64,000 nucleotides of DNA from Athripsodes cinereus (GCA_947579605.1 OX388321.1:21691614-21755613); one strand, 5' to 3'; numbered from the stretch's first letter, positions 1 to 12,710 are shown. Translations and numbers: made by a program. The notes: a model not told the origin generated them from the sequence alone.

Positions 1-59
1 CATTTTTGTATAAAAGCAATTGACGATCTTGTTTTTAGCCATCTTATCTACATGATATC

Positions 60-140
60 TTCAGAATCGTCTCCTCTTCCTACTCCATCTCACTATGTCC
101 TCCTTGTCACATATTCTTCTAACCTAATAACTGAATGAAA
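60..140 (-). mobile_element. Short LINE ORF2 fragment
   Basis: TCTCCTCTTCCTACTCCATC, followed by ATGTCCTCCTTGTCACATATTC, resembles the 58.4-kb fragment (CTCTCCATTTTCTTACTCCA..TGTCCTCCGTGTTACATATG). On the minus strand this gives the RxICDKEDIVRW.RKRRRF motif. Confidence 0.5.
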
Positions 141-284
141 TTATTGAAATTTCGATTCACCTGTACATTACAAGAAAGAGAGCATATTGATTTTTTTATA
201 AGATTTCAGGTGTCCTGTAATAGTTATGTATAATTATGTAATTGAAACAAGTGTTTCTTTCTACTATAGATTATTGATTCCGAG

Positions 285-541
285 AGAGACGTCTTTCGAC
301 ATATCAGGTCATTATCAATCGATTGATTGTTTGTATTGTAGATATGTGTTTGTTTTTATTATTATTTGGTAAGCGCTATTGTGTGATGTAAGTTGTATGA
401 AATATGTTTAAACCCTCAAAGCACGAGCACTGCTCAATTTTGAGGGTCAAATATGTAATAAATGTGTTTTTATAGTAAGTAGGTGTGTATATAATACTAT
501 TAAGTTGTAATTTTTTTTTAAATAAAAATATTTGAATTTGA
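285..541 (+). mobile_element. Probable LINE 3' UTR end
   Basis: The region ends AAATAAAAATATTTGAATTTGAATT, an A-rich tail form common at insect LINE 3' ends. It begins with GAGAGACGTCTTTCGACATA, a motif seen again at about 11850 (GAGACGTCTTTCGTC). No coding part is left. Confidence 0.4.
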
Positions 542-1063
542 ATTACATAATTATATTATGGAATTCTACTACGTGTGCACCAACTCAATTAATAAATAGT
601 TATGTATAAGTAAAACTCATTTACAGTAAATGCTGTAGAAATAATTTAAGTATGTTTCTATGTGCTTAGTACCTGGTTTCTCCACTTGTGCAAGATGCTG
701 AGACTTTGTAGATATATAAAAATAAACAACTGGGTCTCTTTTTACGACAAATCGTCACTGAAAATAGCTTTTCATTTCTCTTGACATTTAAAATTAATAA
801 AAAACATGACCTTTGACGAATAAAAACTTTGAGAAATCACTTTTGTTACCTGTAACAAAATTAATTCTAAGTACGGCATCGTTTAAAAAGTTTCAATTTC
901 TTGATAATATTATATTTTACACTCCAACAATATTGTTACAATTTAAAAAAAACAGGTACCTACTACCTTTGTACATCTTCACATTTCATTCATAATATAC
1001 ATTATACAAGTAAAATCATTCATAAATCTACAACATTTTTGGTAGAAACTAGTTTAAGCCCAG

Positions 1064-1218
1064 CCCCTCTAGACAAACACGCACTTGTCGATCGACTACA
1101 AACGAATTTACGACAATCTACCTACATGCATGTACCGTGTAATTATGCGTTGTTGTTGCGGTTATTGTCGAAAATTCGTTTGTAGTCGATCGACAAGTGC
1201 GGGTTTGTCTACGGCCCC
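1064..1218. mobile_element. Palindromic MITE, about 54-bp arms
   Basis: ACAAACACGCACTTGTCGAT continuing CGACTACAAACGAATTT(A)CGACAAT at 1072-1117 is matched by its complement at 1164-1210. The arms reach CCCC/GGGG at the outer ends. The spacer is about 46 bp. There is no ORF of its own. Confidence 0.8.
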
Positions 1219-1523
1219 AGGAAAAGAGTTAAAAAATTGGCAATGATAATTAACAAAATGAAATTATAAATCATATTGCCTTTACAAAACATGGTGAACA
1301 TTTTACTATCCATGTTGCTCTTTAAAAATATTTATTGTATACCTATACGAATTGTAAGTACGAAAATTTAAATATCATAGGTAGGTATATAAGTATGTGA
1401 GTTTTTGAAAAAAGCACCAGTTGCCGCGGTATATCATCATTCTAGGAGTATCTTACATTTATGTCATAAATGCTATTATGTAACCAATGATGTGCAAAAA
1501 GAATAAATAAACAAATAATTGTA

Positions 1524-1570
1524 ATTAGTCTACTGGCTACCCTAATTGTGGGAGATGCCGTGATAGAATG
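1524..1570 (+). mobile_element. SINE-like tail fragment
   Basis: TAGTCTACTGGCTACCCTAA then TTGTGGGAGATGCCGTGATAG matches the last 40 bp of the family. Confidence 0.55.
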
Positions 1571-1863
1571 AGGAAGATAAATACAAACAAAAATATAAAT
1601 ACACGTTAGCAAACCGACTAAAATATTTCTGTGAGGATATTTGTACCTACAAATCAGGAAAACTCTTTGCAAATATTGTATGTAATAATTTGATATTCGC
1701 CCACTTCGCGAACTACTTTACAAGCTCTGATTATTTTGGATATCCTTCAAACTAAAAGCACAAACTATTTACGTGTACGTTGGTATTTATCTTAAATAAA
1801 ATATTTGCAAAGTTTTTAATACTGCTTTTTGCACTAATCAATTGCGTGCTTGATTATTACTTT

Positions 1864-1915
1864 TTTGATGATGATGATGATGATTATGGATGATTTTGTT
1901 TTGACGCCGTTTTGG
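1864..1915 (-). repeat. Tail fragment of the (ATC)n dispersed repeat, inverted
   Basis: GATGATGATGATGATGATTA followed by TGGATGATTTTGTTTTGACGCCG is the exact complement of the tail of copy A (18425-18460). Confidence 0.65.
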
Positions 1916-2097
1916 ATCTCCTAACCTCTCTTAGAATGTGTCATTAATTATATTAATCTTTAACACCCGGGAGATTGAAAGATCATACTTTTCTGTGCAA
2001 ATTGTCCTTTCCGAGCCATTATTAGTTTGGTTTTTAAATGTGAAAAAAAATACCAATACTAAATTAGTCAAATAGTTAATTTAAACCAATATAAACT

Positions 2098-2165
2098 TTC
2101 CTAATATTATATATATTATAATATTATATTTCCTAATATATATTATATTTCCTAATATATAATAT
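2098..2165. repeat. AT-rich short tandem repeat
   Basis: TTTCCTAATAT is repeated three times among TATATTA units. Probably slippage-derived. Confidence 0.75.
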
Positions 2166-2312
2166 CCGGGTTAGTTGGAAGACATCGCATTTTAGCGATA
2201 AACTCGCCCTCTGTACATTGAATTTATAATTGTTATTTTTATGCCACTATTTCACTATGTAATATTGTAACCAATGTACAGTAAAGAATAAAATAAATAA
2301 ATAAAAATAAAT
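2165..2312 (+). mobile_element. LINE-derived 3' end with (AAAT)n tail
   Basis: GTTAGTTGGAAGACATCGCA followed by TTTTAGCGATAAACTCGCCC leads to GTACAGTAAAGAATAAAATAAATAAATAAA. Related copies are at 6140-6312 and 27632-27765. This sequence type is common at lepidopteran LINE 3' ends (family knowledge). Confidence 0.6.
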
Positions 2313-3999
2313 AAATATCTGCTTACACCTTAAAAATGTGAACTTTAAGTTCTTTTCAGAGTACATTTTATAAAATACAGCAATACAGTAATTCTTTTGT
2401 AAAGGGTTAAAAAAAGCGAAAAAGATTTTCAAATTGTAAAGAATAGAGAAATAAAAAAAATCTTTGAACGTATGTCAAAAAAACGTACCAATCTTTTTTA
2501 CAATATAATAATTATTATATACTGCAAAATATCTCGATTATTTTGATCGCTAGCATATTATGAAAAACTCGATTCTTACCCTTATTTTCTTTCATTTACA
2601 ACCCGTTCTTAAACATTTTCCACCCCATTATCGATTGGCAACATAATGAAGATTTATTTACGGCCTCCTAATACACTATAGTGAAACCTATTTCAGCTTT
2701 CTTGTTAGGAAGGGATGGAATGAAAAACAACCCCCTTTTACTTGTACAATACAATAGTATTACCACGATTGAATTACATTTCTTATTTTTTTATTCCGCT
2801 AGAAGCCGCAACAACGAAATAATGACAAAAATACAAGTGAAAAACTTTTTTATGCTGTGGCAAATGGAAAAGCTTTGAAATTCACCTTGAACTTCAATAT
2901 AAGTCATATAAGCTTGTTTCCGTTTTTGAAGTCGGCACAATTCTAAACTAGAGAAAATAAAATCAATCTTTTAAGTTTTCTCTTTTGTTATTAACATTAC
3001 GATTTTTTTAGCATAATAATGTCGTTTTTTATTAATTTAATATTTCACAAAGTCTTCATAGAGATAAATTTGTTTTATTTCGTTACATGTATTTCGTTTT
3101 CGAGTAGGTATATTGTGAAGAACTAAGTATGTACATACTATACGGATTGTTCTATCTATCTGTAGCAACACGAGATCTGCCATTATTGAGGTAGCTAGAG
3201 GATCCAGTGTATATTATATGTAAATATGTGTGTCATTTTCTTCGCGCCAAGACACTCAGTCTTTATGGGAGTAATTTAGTGAATTATCATAAATTAATTA
3301 ATTTGTTACAATTGAAAATGAATAAGATATAAGAAAGAATTGAAAATGCAGGAATTAAATATTACGAATAATAATAATTATAGCAATAAATAAATGATTG
3401 AAATTAGTCAGTTTTGCAGATGTCGAATTAGAAAAAATAATAAATATACAAATACAATAGTCAAAAAAAGTCACGACTGCCTAATGTCATTCAACATTTC
3501 TGAAGAAATGTATTACGAAATGTAGGCATAGATAATTAATAATTAAGGAATCCCTAACTACATAAGCAAATAATATCTATAATATATCTAATCGGCATGT
3601 CGAAATTATTCAAAATACGTCATAATCAATATTGATTAAACAAGAAGTGTCTAACAATGCCATATGTACTATTGTTAATATATTATATCTACTACTGTAT
3701 AATTTTGTGTACACACATACATTTATTCAATGTAATATTATTATTAATGAATGAAATCAAACTCTTGGGAATCTCAATGATAGCGTAGGAGGTGGGTATA
3801 AAGACACCCAATGACGTATCAACCCAAATAAATTATTCAGTTTTATTGACAAAACAACGAATCAATCTGATTAAACAAATTTATATCAAATGAATAAAAT
3901 GTTGAACGGAGTTTTGATATTATACTGGATTTTTCACATGTGACGATTCGTACGTATTGGGACACCGTTCCTGATTCCTAATCAAGGGAGTTAGCAATC

Positions 4000-4125
4000 T
4001 TTTGTTTGTGCAGATGAGGTGTCTGTTGAGTAGTGTACCTGTAATCTCTGTAAATCCAGAGAGATGATGATCCATGCTGAGCAATGAATTTAGACTGTCC
4101 AAGAATATTTTTCCCGTCCATAAGC
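4000..4125 (+). mobile_element. Very decayed RTE-like LINE fragment
   Basis: The segment TGTAATCTCTGTAAATCCAG (about 4039-4058), followed by AGAGATGATGATCCATGCTG, resembles the CTGTAATCTCCGTAATAC..GAGACGATGGTCCTGGCTG part of the copies near 17.4 and 23.7 kb. No usable reading frame remains, and the identification rests on one short alignment. Confidence 0.4.
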
Positions 4126-4164
4126 TTCTGATATCCTATTAACAATACGCTTTTAGTATTAAAA

Positions 4165-4462
4165 ATCAGTTTCCCAATGTCCTGTAAAAGTCAGGTATTC
4201 GTAAAGGACATTTAAATATAGAACATAGAATCAACGATGAGGTGTGTCACACATTCTGCATATTGTCTTAGAGATATATTTTTGTCTAGGAAGGACGAAT
4301 TACAGTGCTTTACACACTGGTTCCTACCCCACATTTGACATGTTAAATTTTGTGAAACTGTTTACCATTGATATTTAAAAACATCAGTATACAACAGTTA
4401 TGTGCAATCAATCCACTGGCTCACCCTTGATTGTGGAAGAAGCCGTGATGGTTGATGGAAGA
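4165..4462 (+). mobile_element. SINE-like repeat, decayed
   Basis: TCCCAATGTCCTGTAAAAGT, CAGGTATTCGTAAAGGACAT and AACGATGAGGTGTGTCACAC mark the body. CTGGCTCACCCTTGATTGTG and GAAGCCGTGATGGTTGATGG mark the tail. Confidence 0.55.
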
Positions 4463-4840
4463 AATTACATGATAGTGATAATCTGGTTACTACATATCAC
4501 CACGCTGATTATTTTCATTGATTAGCCGATTTTGTGTGTAAGAATGATAAATAAATAAAAATGGATAGAGAATCTCTTCTAATAATCTAAATCTACTTTC
4601 TATAGATAAGTAAAATTAGGTATTTCAATATTTTGATAAATAGGCTTGAGCCAAAGTGCCTTGTACTGAAGCGTCATTAAGTTTCGTATTTGATAAATTG
4701 ATATTTAGTAGTTTCAAAGCCTGAATTAAGTAGATATACCTACTTACATAATGCGAGCTTTATATAACCCTTCGGATTTAATAGTGTTGTGTATGTTGAC
4801 TGTCTCATCGATTTATACAGTTTTGGAAAAACTTGAACCA

Positions 4841-5078
4841 TGGAGCACCCGGTAAAGAATTGATCTCCCACTCTTTTCCGTAAGTTTTCGAGTGTCCTGT
4901 AGAAGGCAGGTGTTCGAAAAAGAAGGCATTTGACGTCTCAAATTCAGCGATGAGGCTTGCCCCCTATCCTGAATGTCTTATTTTTTTATTGCCACAGAGA
5001 AGACAGTCTGTTTTCTTTATTGTATGCAACTGTTCTGCTGTCTACCCCACTTGTGGGATATTCCGCGATGGTGTAGGA
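4841..5078 (+). mobile_element. SINE-like repeat
   Basis: TGGAGCACCCGGTAAAGAAT through CAGGTGTTCGAAAAAGAAGG to CTACCCCACTTGTGGGATAT and GGTGTAG. TTTTGGAAAAA occurs just before (about 4819) and just after (about 5085) the element and may be its target duplication. A minus-strand tail piece of the same family follows at about 5142-5190. Confidence 0.8.
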
Positions 5079-5941
5079 GTAGTTGTTTTGGAAAAATCAT
5101 TTACAATTTCTTTTTATACATGCTTCATTATTTTTTCATCTATACCATTACGGCATATCCCACAAATGATGTAGCCAGTAGACTTAATGCATTCAATAAA
5201 CATTCTAGTCGCCTAACTTAAATAATCTTATCAATGCAAGAAATATTAGGGATCAGGTCATTAATCTTTTCATCGCCGTGGATCGGTGAACGTTTGATTG
5301 TTTTACCACGGTCTATCTGGCTATCCGAAAGAATCAAAGGCAAACATATTTGGACGCTGTATGTGTGGCCCCTGGTACCAACAATTGTACCAAATGGGGT
5401 TATGTATTACTTCTTTATATTTAAAGTATGATTGATATCTATGTAAATAATTTAATTTGGGTGTAAATAAATATTTGCATTTGAAAATTTCAATGTACGA
5501 GACAATGTTAAAAAAAAACAATATGTTGATCTAACAGGAATAATCGTCGACTATTATTGAACATCTAATGGGTTAAAACCGTAGTAATATATTTGGTGAA
5601 TTGTAAGCCAATTTCATAATCTATATTAAACCATAGATAAGTACAGAATACCTTGCCTGAAAATGTTTTATTTATACCGTAAATCGACCCATACCTCGCC
5701 CACTCGTTATTAGATACCACCGCTAACCATTGCTTAGGAGTGTATTGTCAAGTTACAAATTATTGCAAAACGTGGGAGTTTGAGAGAGTACATGGAAGTA
5801 GAGATCTTACTGGAATGGTCACTCTGACAACTGTTATAATACAAAATCAACCTTTGAAGTGTTGTAATATTATCTTTTATCTACTAACATACTTTTATCA
5901 GATATCTCCCTGAATTGTATGTCTAACATAATCTACGTATA

Positions 5942-6060
5942 CCTAATTGCGTATTCCACAATCGACATGTCAGTAGATTAATATAATTATGCAAGCTGTT
6001 TTCTCCGTGCCAAAAATTATTAATTCATTCAGGATGGGTAACTGTCCTCATCATTGCAGA
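5942..6060 (-). mobile_element. SINE-like fragment
   Basis: GCGTATTCCACAATCGACAT, GCAAGCTGTTTTCTCCGTGC and TTCATTCAGGATGGGTAACT are diverged complements of the tail and body. Confidence 0.5.
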
Positions 6061-6139
6061 ATTGGAAATATTAATTGAGGCTATCATTGCAAAAATAGTG
6101 TTACTCCAGACTACTTCTTTAGGAGATAATGAGGAATTA

Positions 6140-6312
6140 TTTTTATTTATTTATTTATTTTATTCTTCACTGTACCTTGTTTTCAATAATATAAATTAAC
6201 ATAGAAAATATAATTTATACATTTCAATGTACAGAGGGCGAGTTTATCGCTAAAATGCGATGTCTTACAACTAACCCATTATTAGTTGGAAGACATCGCA
6301 TTTTAGCGATAA
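6140..6312 (-). mobile_element. LINE-derived 3' end with head-to-head terminal hairpin
   Basis: This is the complement of the 2165-2312 repeat, with (TTTA)n at 6140-6160. Its inner end is duplicated as an inverted repeat. TTATCGCTAAAATGCGATGT at 6244 onward is matched by ACATCGCATTTTAGCGATAA ending at 6312. Arms are about 30 bp and the loop about 8 bp. A perfect hairpin could form. Confidence 0.7.
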
Positions 6313-7669
6313 TTAAAGTCCATAATTAAAATTTGGTTAAACTTTTATGACTTTTTTTGTGAATATTATTTAAAATGATTTATTTATTATATAAAGGTGG
6401 CTTGCACCACTATTGCATTGAAAATTTCATAATGCAATGAATTTATTTTACACCAGAACCGTAACCAACAAAAATTGTAGACTACACCACTTTTGCGCTG
6501 ATAACCTTAATTTCTTATTCGTAGTGTTTCATGGATACCTACCAACCTTTTAGAAGACAGTCGGCGACTTACAGAAAAAATTGGGAGACATATTCTTTAT
6601 TGGAGATTTTACGGGACATCTCCCATATTACCTATATGATAATTTGATTTTAACAGAAACTCCCCTTCTTCACACATTGCACTCAACTAAATACAATGAT
6701 TACTATGGAACCGGTTTCATCACAATCCTACAATCAATCGTTTGAATAATTATATATGCTGTGTTTCTGTGATCGCATTGTTCAAAAGCCGCAATGGTTC
6801 CAGAAAAATGTGAAATCTTTTCGATGATGATAATAACATTTTTCTGTTCTCTAAAAGTTTGCGAATAGAGACTATGTATTGAAATTTTTAAATCTTTTTA
6901 CAATAGTCCAAATTAGAAGAGTTCAAACATTCACTCTATGTTTTCTTTACCTTTCCAAATGGTCAAAGAAAGGAAAAAAAGGTACTAATAAGAATTCGTA
7001 GTTCTCTCGAAAGATGTTGTATTTAGGTGTGATGTCTCTAGAAATGTTTACTACCTCTTTGGTTGAATCATGTTTCAAAATATCCTTAAGTACCACCGAG
7101 TAGAAAGACAAATTATATTAGACTTTATTTTATTAACATCGACGCTACATTAAATTGAATACTCATTTTTAATATTACCAATATCCTCTTACATTTTTTC
7201 AATACCTACTTATTGTTTCCGCGGTTGACTAAATTCATTGCCATTAGGGTTACTAACTTATCTATACCATCAAGGGATTTTGCAAATATGGGATGGCCAG
7301 TGGACCAACAGTGCATGTGTTGAAGATATTGAAAAAATAGGACAAAAATCTGACATTTTTCCATATCAACTTTTTCCATATTACCACAGAAATCTACTTA
7401 TAGCTTTTATATTGTTATTGTTAAAATTTATGTTAATTTTCAAAATATTAATATAATTTTCATTTTTTCAGATTTCTCCAATAACCAGCTTCTGCAGGGT
7501 AAGTGAACCTTTTACATCAATCATTATTCTATTTTAAGTGACATAAAATAACGATAATTTAATATGCAAATTGTACATTGAAAAAAGTTATTACTAATCG
7601 TTTTAAAAATATTATTCATGTAAATTTTTAATTTGAGTATTTTTCGTCGTCTAAGAAACAATTACAAGT

Positions 7670-7902
7670 ACTACTACTACTATACCATCACGGCATATCC
7701 CACAAGTGGGGTAGCCAGCAGATCATGCAAACTGTCCTCTTCGTGCCAATATAAAATCAAGACATTCAGGATGGGTGGCAAGCCTCATCGCTGAATTTAA
7801 GATGTAAAATGTCTTATTTTTTTCGAACACCTGCCTTTTACAGGACACTCGAAAGCTTACGCAGAAGAGTGGGAGACCAATTCTTTACCGGGTGCTCAAC
7901 GG
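7670..7902 (-). mobile_element. SINE-like repeat, (TAG)n tail
   Basis: This is the complement of the family from tail (TACTACTACTACTATACCAT) to head (CCGGGTGCTCAACGGG). AAGTAC lies on both sides. It shares the variant CGAAGAGGACAGTTTGCATG with the + strand copy 800 bp downstream. Confidence 0.82.
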
Positions 7903-8289
7903 GAAAGTACCTAATTGAAAATTTAATTTAAATACTTAGTAATAACAAAAAAATCGTCAGTTAGCGAACAAAATATTCAATTGACTAATATGATGGATAC
8001 TGATTTGGGACATTTCATAGTTCATTTCTACTTTTTTGTTAGCTAATTTATTGACGAGTATAATATCTTTCCTCTTTTCATTAAATCCTTTTTCACAACC
8101 TAGTGCAACTTTTTCAAATACTAACATATTTATTTTTTATTCTACATTGATGACAAGCAATTTTACAAATTAAAAACAATCGAAGGCGAGCTCATCGAGG
8201 AGATCATTTTACTTTTTATATGATTTATTATGAATTAATTTATTTCCTGGATAATATTTTTGAAATTTTTACGTTTAAAGCTCATTAAA

Positions 8290-8520
8290 AACTTACTTAT
8301 TTACTTACTGGTAGCCATATTTTCTCCACTACTGGCTTTAGGCCTTTCAAAACGTTTCCACACTTTTCAATCTCGAGCAAGACGATACCACTGTTTTCCA
8401 ATCATGTGGACAATATCGTCCATCCATCTTTTTTAGCATCTTTCTACACTTCTTTTGTTCTTCCTCAGCCTCCGTTCAAAATTTCTGGAAGTCCGCCTGC
8501 CTTACCACATGACTAGCCTA
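8290..8520 (-). mobile_element. Probable LINE ORF fragment, antisense
   Basis: Minus-strand frames give KMDGRYCPHDWKTVVSS and RLKSVETF, coding-like and interrupted. CTACTGGCTTTAGGCCTTTC is a repeat-like word also hinted at near 31200. It is assigned as retroelement debris only. Confidence 0.35.
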
Positions 8521-8691
8521 TTCACAATATAAATTATATACTTGGCAGAGAACTTTCGGAACTAGTTCATAAACATAATATCTCAGTACCATAAACTTAG
8601 ACACGAGCATCTTTGACACGGCAGAACTTTTATAGTTACCAACGAAAAAAAATATACTGTTGTCTTATTTCTTCTTTAAGTTTTTTTACTC

Positions 8692-8920
8692 TTTACTCTT
8701 CTGCGTAAGTTTTCGAGTGTCCTGTAAAAGGCAGGTGTTCGAAAAAATTAAGACATTTTACATCTTCAATTCAGCGATGAGGCTTGCCACCCATCCTGAA
8801 TGTCTTGATTTTATATTGGCACGAAGAGGACAGTTTGCATGTTTCTTACATGCAGCTGATCTGCTGGCTACCCCACTTGTGGGATATGCCGTGATGGTAT
8901 AGTAGTAGTAGTAGTAGTTT
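8692..8920 (+). mobile_element. SINE-like repeat, (TAG)n tail
   Basis: It starts at CTCTTCTGCGTAAGTTTTCG (head missing) and ends GATGGTATAGTAGTAGTAGTAGTAG. It differs from the inverted copy at 7670-7902 by a 15-bp indel and a few bases. Confidence 0.82.
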
Positions 8921-10530
8921 TTTTTAAGCTATGTTTAGTTTTATACCTATTGATTTTTTCATCTTTTTAAATAACATATTTTTGAAAATAAATTTATAAA
9001 GTATTTGAGTATTAATGAATTAATTATACCGCTATGAAAATTTCGTGAAAAACCTATTGCCACTTCAAGTTTACAATCTTCAATGAAAATTATTAAATAT
9101 ACCATTCAAGGTAATTGTATGAATGGGAATTTGTAAATTCAATAACAGCTGACATACTCGTACAATACTCATAACACAAAAAGTAAACTGAGAGGACCTA
9201 CCTACTTTTATTCAAGAAGTAACCAGCCCAATAAAAAATGCTGTAAAAAAATGTACGATCAGAGTTAAAACATTATTATGTCAGTAAAAATTAAAGTTTG
9301 TTACAAATTCAGATACAGCATACCAAAAATCCGGTCAAATTTTAAACATAAAAGAACGTTTACCCATTGTAATTTTTTTATTTATCAATTTTTTAACACA
9401 ATTTTTATCATAGATTACATATACATAAAAATAAAACATTTAATATCAATGACATCAAAAAGAGATAATCTCGTGTTTTGAACTGAGTAACATTGTTACA
9501 ATATTACAAAACAATACAAAAAGTAAATAAAAAAAGAATAACACTATCAAAACATTACTAAAACATATCCATTAAAACTTGAAAAGAAAAAAAAAGAAAA
9601 AACACACATTGTACAAAAGTAAAATAAACTAATTCTGTTAACAAAATTAAATACAAATTAAATCTATTTTACATTATCTCAATACTTCTCTTTTCACATG
9701 GCACGCTTTGTTTTTTCATAGGAATATATTTAGTATAACCTACGACTGAAAGCATATTTTTGTTTGACGTTAGTCTATGGTCGGTTGAGTAACAAATTAT
9801 GGTCAAGTTGGTAAAGCTATTATTTTTGCTCGGTTATGTTGGTGATCTCATCTTCCAAATAATGTCCTATGACGTCATATTTTATTGCTCTATGGTTAGA
9901 TTGATAAACTTTGTGATGATTACAATAATATGTAGGTTTGCAATTTTCGAAATACAAACCTTTATAAAGTAAATTAGCGAGAGCAACTTTAATGTATTCC
10001 CATTTCGTTCTCTCTATCCATATCGCCACAGCATAATATTTTAAAAAAAAAATGCAGTTTTATTTTATTCCGTGCGTTATTTTAGTATTAATTATGAATG
10101 ACTTTTGAATATTGAGCTATCCAGATATTCAGCATCCAGTTTGATTCTAAAACCGAACCGGGTACAGAATAGTTACAAGATATTTTTCTCATCTCTAATA
10201 ATTATAATATTTATTATTCAAATGATTTAGTGGGTTGGCAATTTTCTTGTTCAATCATTACCTATTGTTCTTACATTATTCTCAAGGTACACACACGTAT
10301 TGTAGTACGTAAGACTTGCTAAACTCTCAACACAAAGGTCATGGGTTGCACGTGTGCTTACTGCTGTAAAATTATTGACTTTATTAATATATAAAATAAA
10401 TAAAAATAAAACATTGTTAATATTATTGCTGTAAAATTATTGACTATATTAATATTGTAAAGAGTAACAACACTTTTGACGTGATAGCATTAATTATTTG
10501 ACTTATTTTACTATCTTATAAAGGTTTAAC

Positions 10531-10620
10531 GTGGAGTTTCCGTAAAGGATTGGCCTCCCACTCTTTCTTGTAAATTGTCACGTTTTCTGTAAAACGTATA
10601 TATTCGTAAAATATGCATAT
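10531..10620 (+). mobile_element. SINE-like head fragment
   Basis: GTGGAGTTTCCGTAAAGGAT, TGGCCTCCCACTCTTTCTTG and a decayed CTGTAAAACG..TATTCGTAAAA stretch match the head of the family. The body is lost. Confidence 0.45.
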
Positions 10621-10786
10621 TTTATTACTTATGAATCCATGTACATTTTAATTAATCAAATCTTTGTAAGATAATATTATTTTTGGATGAAATAAACTAC
10701 CACATATAGGTATAACTTTCAATTTTTCCGTCCTGAATGCCTAAACTTTTGTTAATACGGAGAGGATGACTTATATTTATAATGAG

Positions 10787-11065
10787 TTACATGGATTGGT
10801 CTGCAACGAGTTTGGACTTTCTTCTCCATTCCTCCCTATTCTCACCCAGTCTTTTCAGCTCTACGTATGAGCCACAGTTCATGTCCCTCTGCAGTTTGTC
10901 CACTGGGTAACCTTCTTGTAAAAATGGCATGATTGTGTGAATGAAATGACTGGCTAAAGCTATTCCTGTCCACTGTTGAACATAACCTTCCCCCAGGCAT
11001 TCTGGACTTTTGCAACCAGTCATCGGCGATTCTCCCATCAGACCATTATGCAAGAAGAAGTTACT
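10787..11065 (-). mobile_element. Possible LINE ORF2 C-terminal fragment
   Basis: The minus-strand open frame ends KLQRDMNCGSYVELKRLGEN then REEWRRKSKLVADQS. The ELKRLxxNREEWRR form is typical of LINE ORF2 endings, and the rest of the 109-residue frame (VQQWTGIALASHFI) is also coding-like. I do not recognise a specific family. It is followed at once by a + strand LINE piece. Confidence 0.5.
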
Positions 11066-11080
11066 TTGTCTTTGAGTACT

Positions 11081-11256
11081 ACGTGGCTTGATCATAAAAT
11101 TCTCAACGGCGACCACGTGTTGAGTAAGAGCTATTGACGTGCGTGTACCAGAAATTGTAAAGTATATTTTTTTAAATAATTATCTAAGGATAGACCTATA
11201 AGGCGTTCCGTTCTGTCTGCCTTCTCCATTTGGGACACGGAGTGACATTAATATAG
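11081..11256 (+). mobile_element. RTE-like LINE 3' fragment
   Basis: ACGTGGCTTGATCATAAAAT, followed by the CACGTGTTGAGTAAGAGCTATTGACGTGCGTGTACCAG segment, aligns with the LINE end at 38491-38691. It continues through GGCGTTCCGTTCTGTCTGCC and TTTGGGACACGGAGTGAC. Frames are broken. Confidence 0.65.
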
Positions 11257-12536
11257 TTAAGTACTTTACATCGATTAAATTTTTATATTTAATTGCATTT
11301 TGAATAGTCATTCCGGTCAGTAAACTCGTTAGCAGTTGAAGGGGGAAAATCTTACATAGGTAGATATGTAAGCAATTAACAGCGCTTTATATGGTCATCG
11401 ACTTTATAAAGCAGGTTGTAGGAATGGTGATGATAACATCACATCAGTCTATAGATTAAAAAAATAACTTTTAAAGAAGCGGGTGTTTTTTTAGATTAGG
11501 AAATAGACTCATCCTTCTACGTGAATTAGTTTTCGAATGTCCTGTAAAGGCAGAGCAGATATTTGTTCAATGTTAGGTATATTATTACCAGAATACTGGC
11601 ATCTCAAATCTACATAACATACAAATTACATATAATACCTGAAAACACCTATAGGATATAGATTAGTAACACGATATTAATTTACTTCAAAAACTTGTGC
11701 CGAAGTTAATAATTTTAATAAAATGCTGTTTCACTACATAACATTAAGATGCTAATAATGTATTCACTGTGTATGTGTTTAGGTATTAGAATTTCATAAT
11801 GAAATTAAAAAAAAAGTTTACTTCTGCTATATGTTTTATTGTCGAAAGAGACGTCTTTCGTCTTATTAGACTGACAATGTTCTTATTGCACATTCTTCGT
11901 ACATACCTTTCTGCCATAACAGGACGCCTGCAATAAAAACAAAAACAAACGTCTTCCAAGAATTGTGTAACACCAATGTGTTTGCTCGCATTGTCAATTT
12001 TTCCTTAGAGTTCCTAGTCTATAAAAATATAGGTTGATAGAATAAACGGGGTTGGGTTAGTTTGAAATAACATAACCATTGCGATAAAATCGCCTAATGT
12101 ATATTGCTTGTATTTAATATGAAGATATTTACAATGCTTTATTGTAAAAAATGTATAAATAAATTAATAAGTCATAGTTGATAAGTTATATTAAGTTACA
12201 ATTTCAACCATAAACTTATAATAATAGTAGACTCAACATCACTAGACTAAATGTATGAGTTGCTATTGTAACGGAATGGTCCTGATTGTCTTTTGTTTTG
12301 GAGTCGTCATAATTATGTCATATAAGTCGGTTATTATTCATTCATAATTCATGAAATGTATCCATTTGACTATTGTTCTCTACAACTTATTTACAGTAGA
12401 TTTGAAATAACCTATTTTCCTGGATATTTCGGGAGTCCAAGTACTCTTATTTATTGTAAAGTATTCATTTTGGGAATAATTTAATAAATTCAAATTCGTA
12501 TATTTCCTCAAATAAGCATGTACATACAATCAAATA

Positions 12537-12710
12537 TAATAATAATAATAACTAGACAACTTATTTATGATGCGCCGTTTTGTGGAAAAACCACCGCAAG
12601 GGCCCATTTAAGAATCATAACACCTCCTGAACAATAGGGTTTTTAACCTCGTCTTGAACACCTCCACACTCTCCAGAGTTCGCAAATCAAAGGGAATTTT
12701 GTTCCACAGC
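12537..12710 (-). mobile_element. LINE 3' end (ORF2 C-terminus and tail)
   Basis: On the minus strand: CTGTGGAACAAAATTCCCTT then GGAGGTGTTCAAGACGAGGT, i.e. LWNKIPFDLR then EVFKTRLK, the usual last residues of a jockey-like ORF2. The tail is (TAT)n at the low-coordinate end. The paralogue on the other strand is 24696-24880. Confidence 0.7.
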
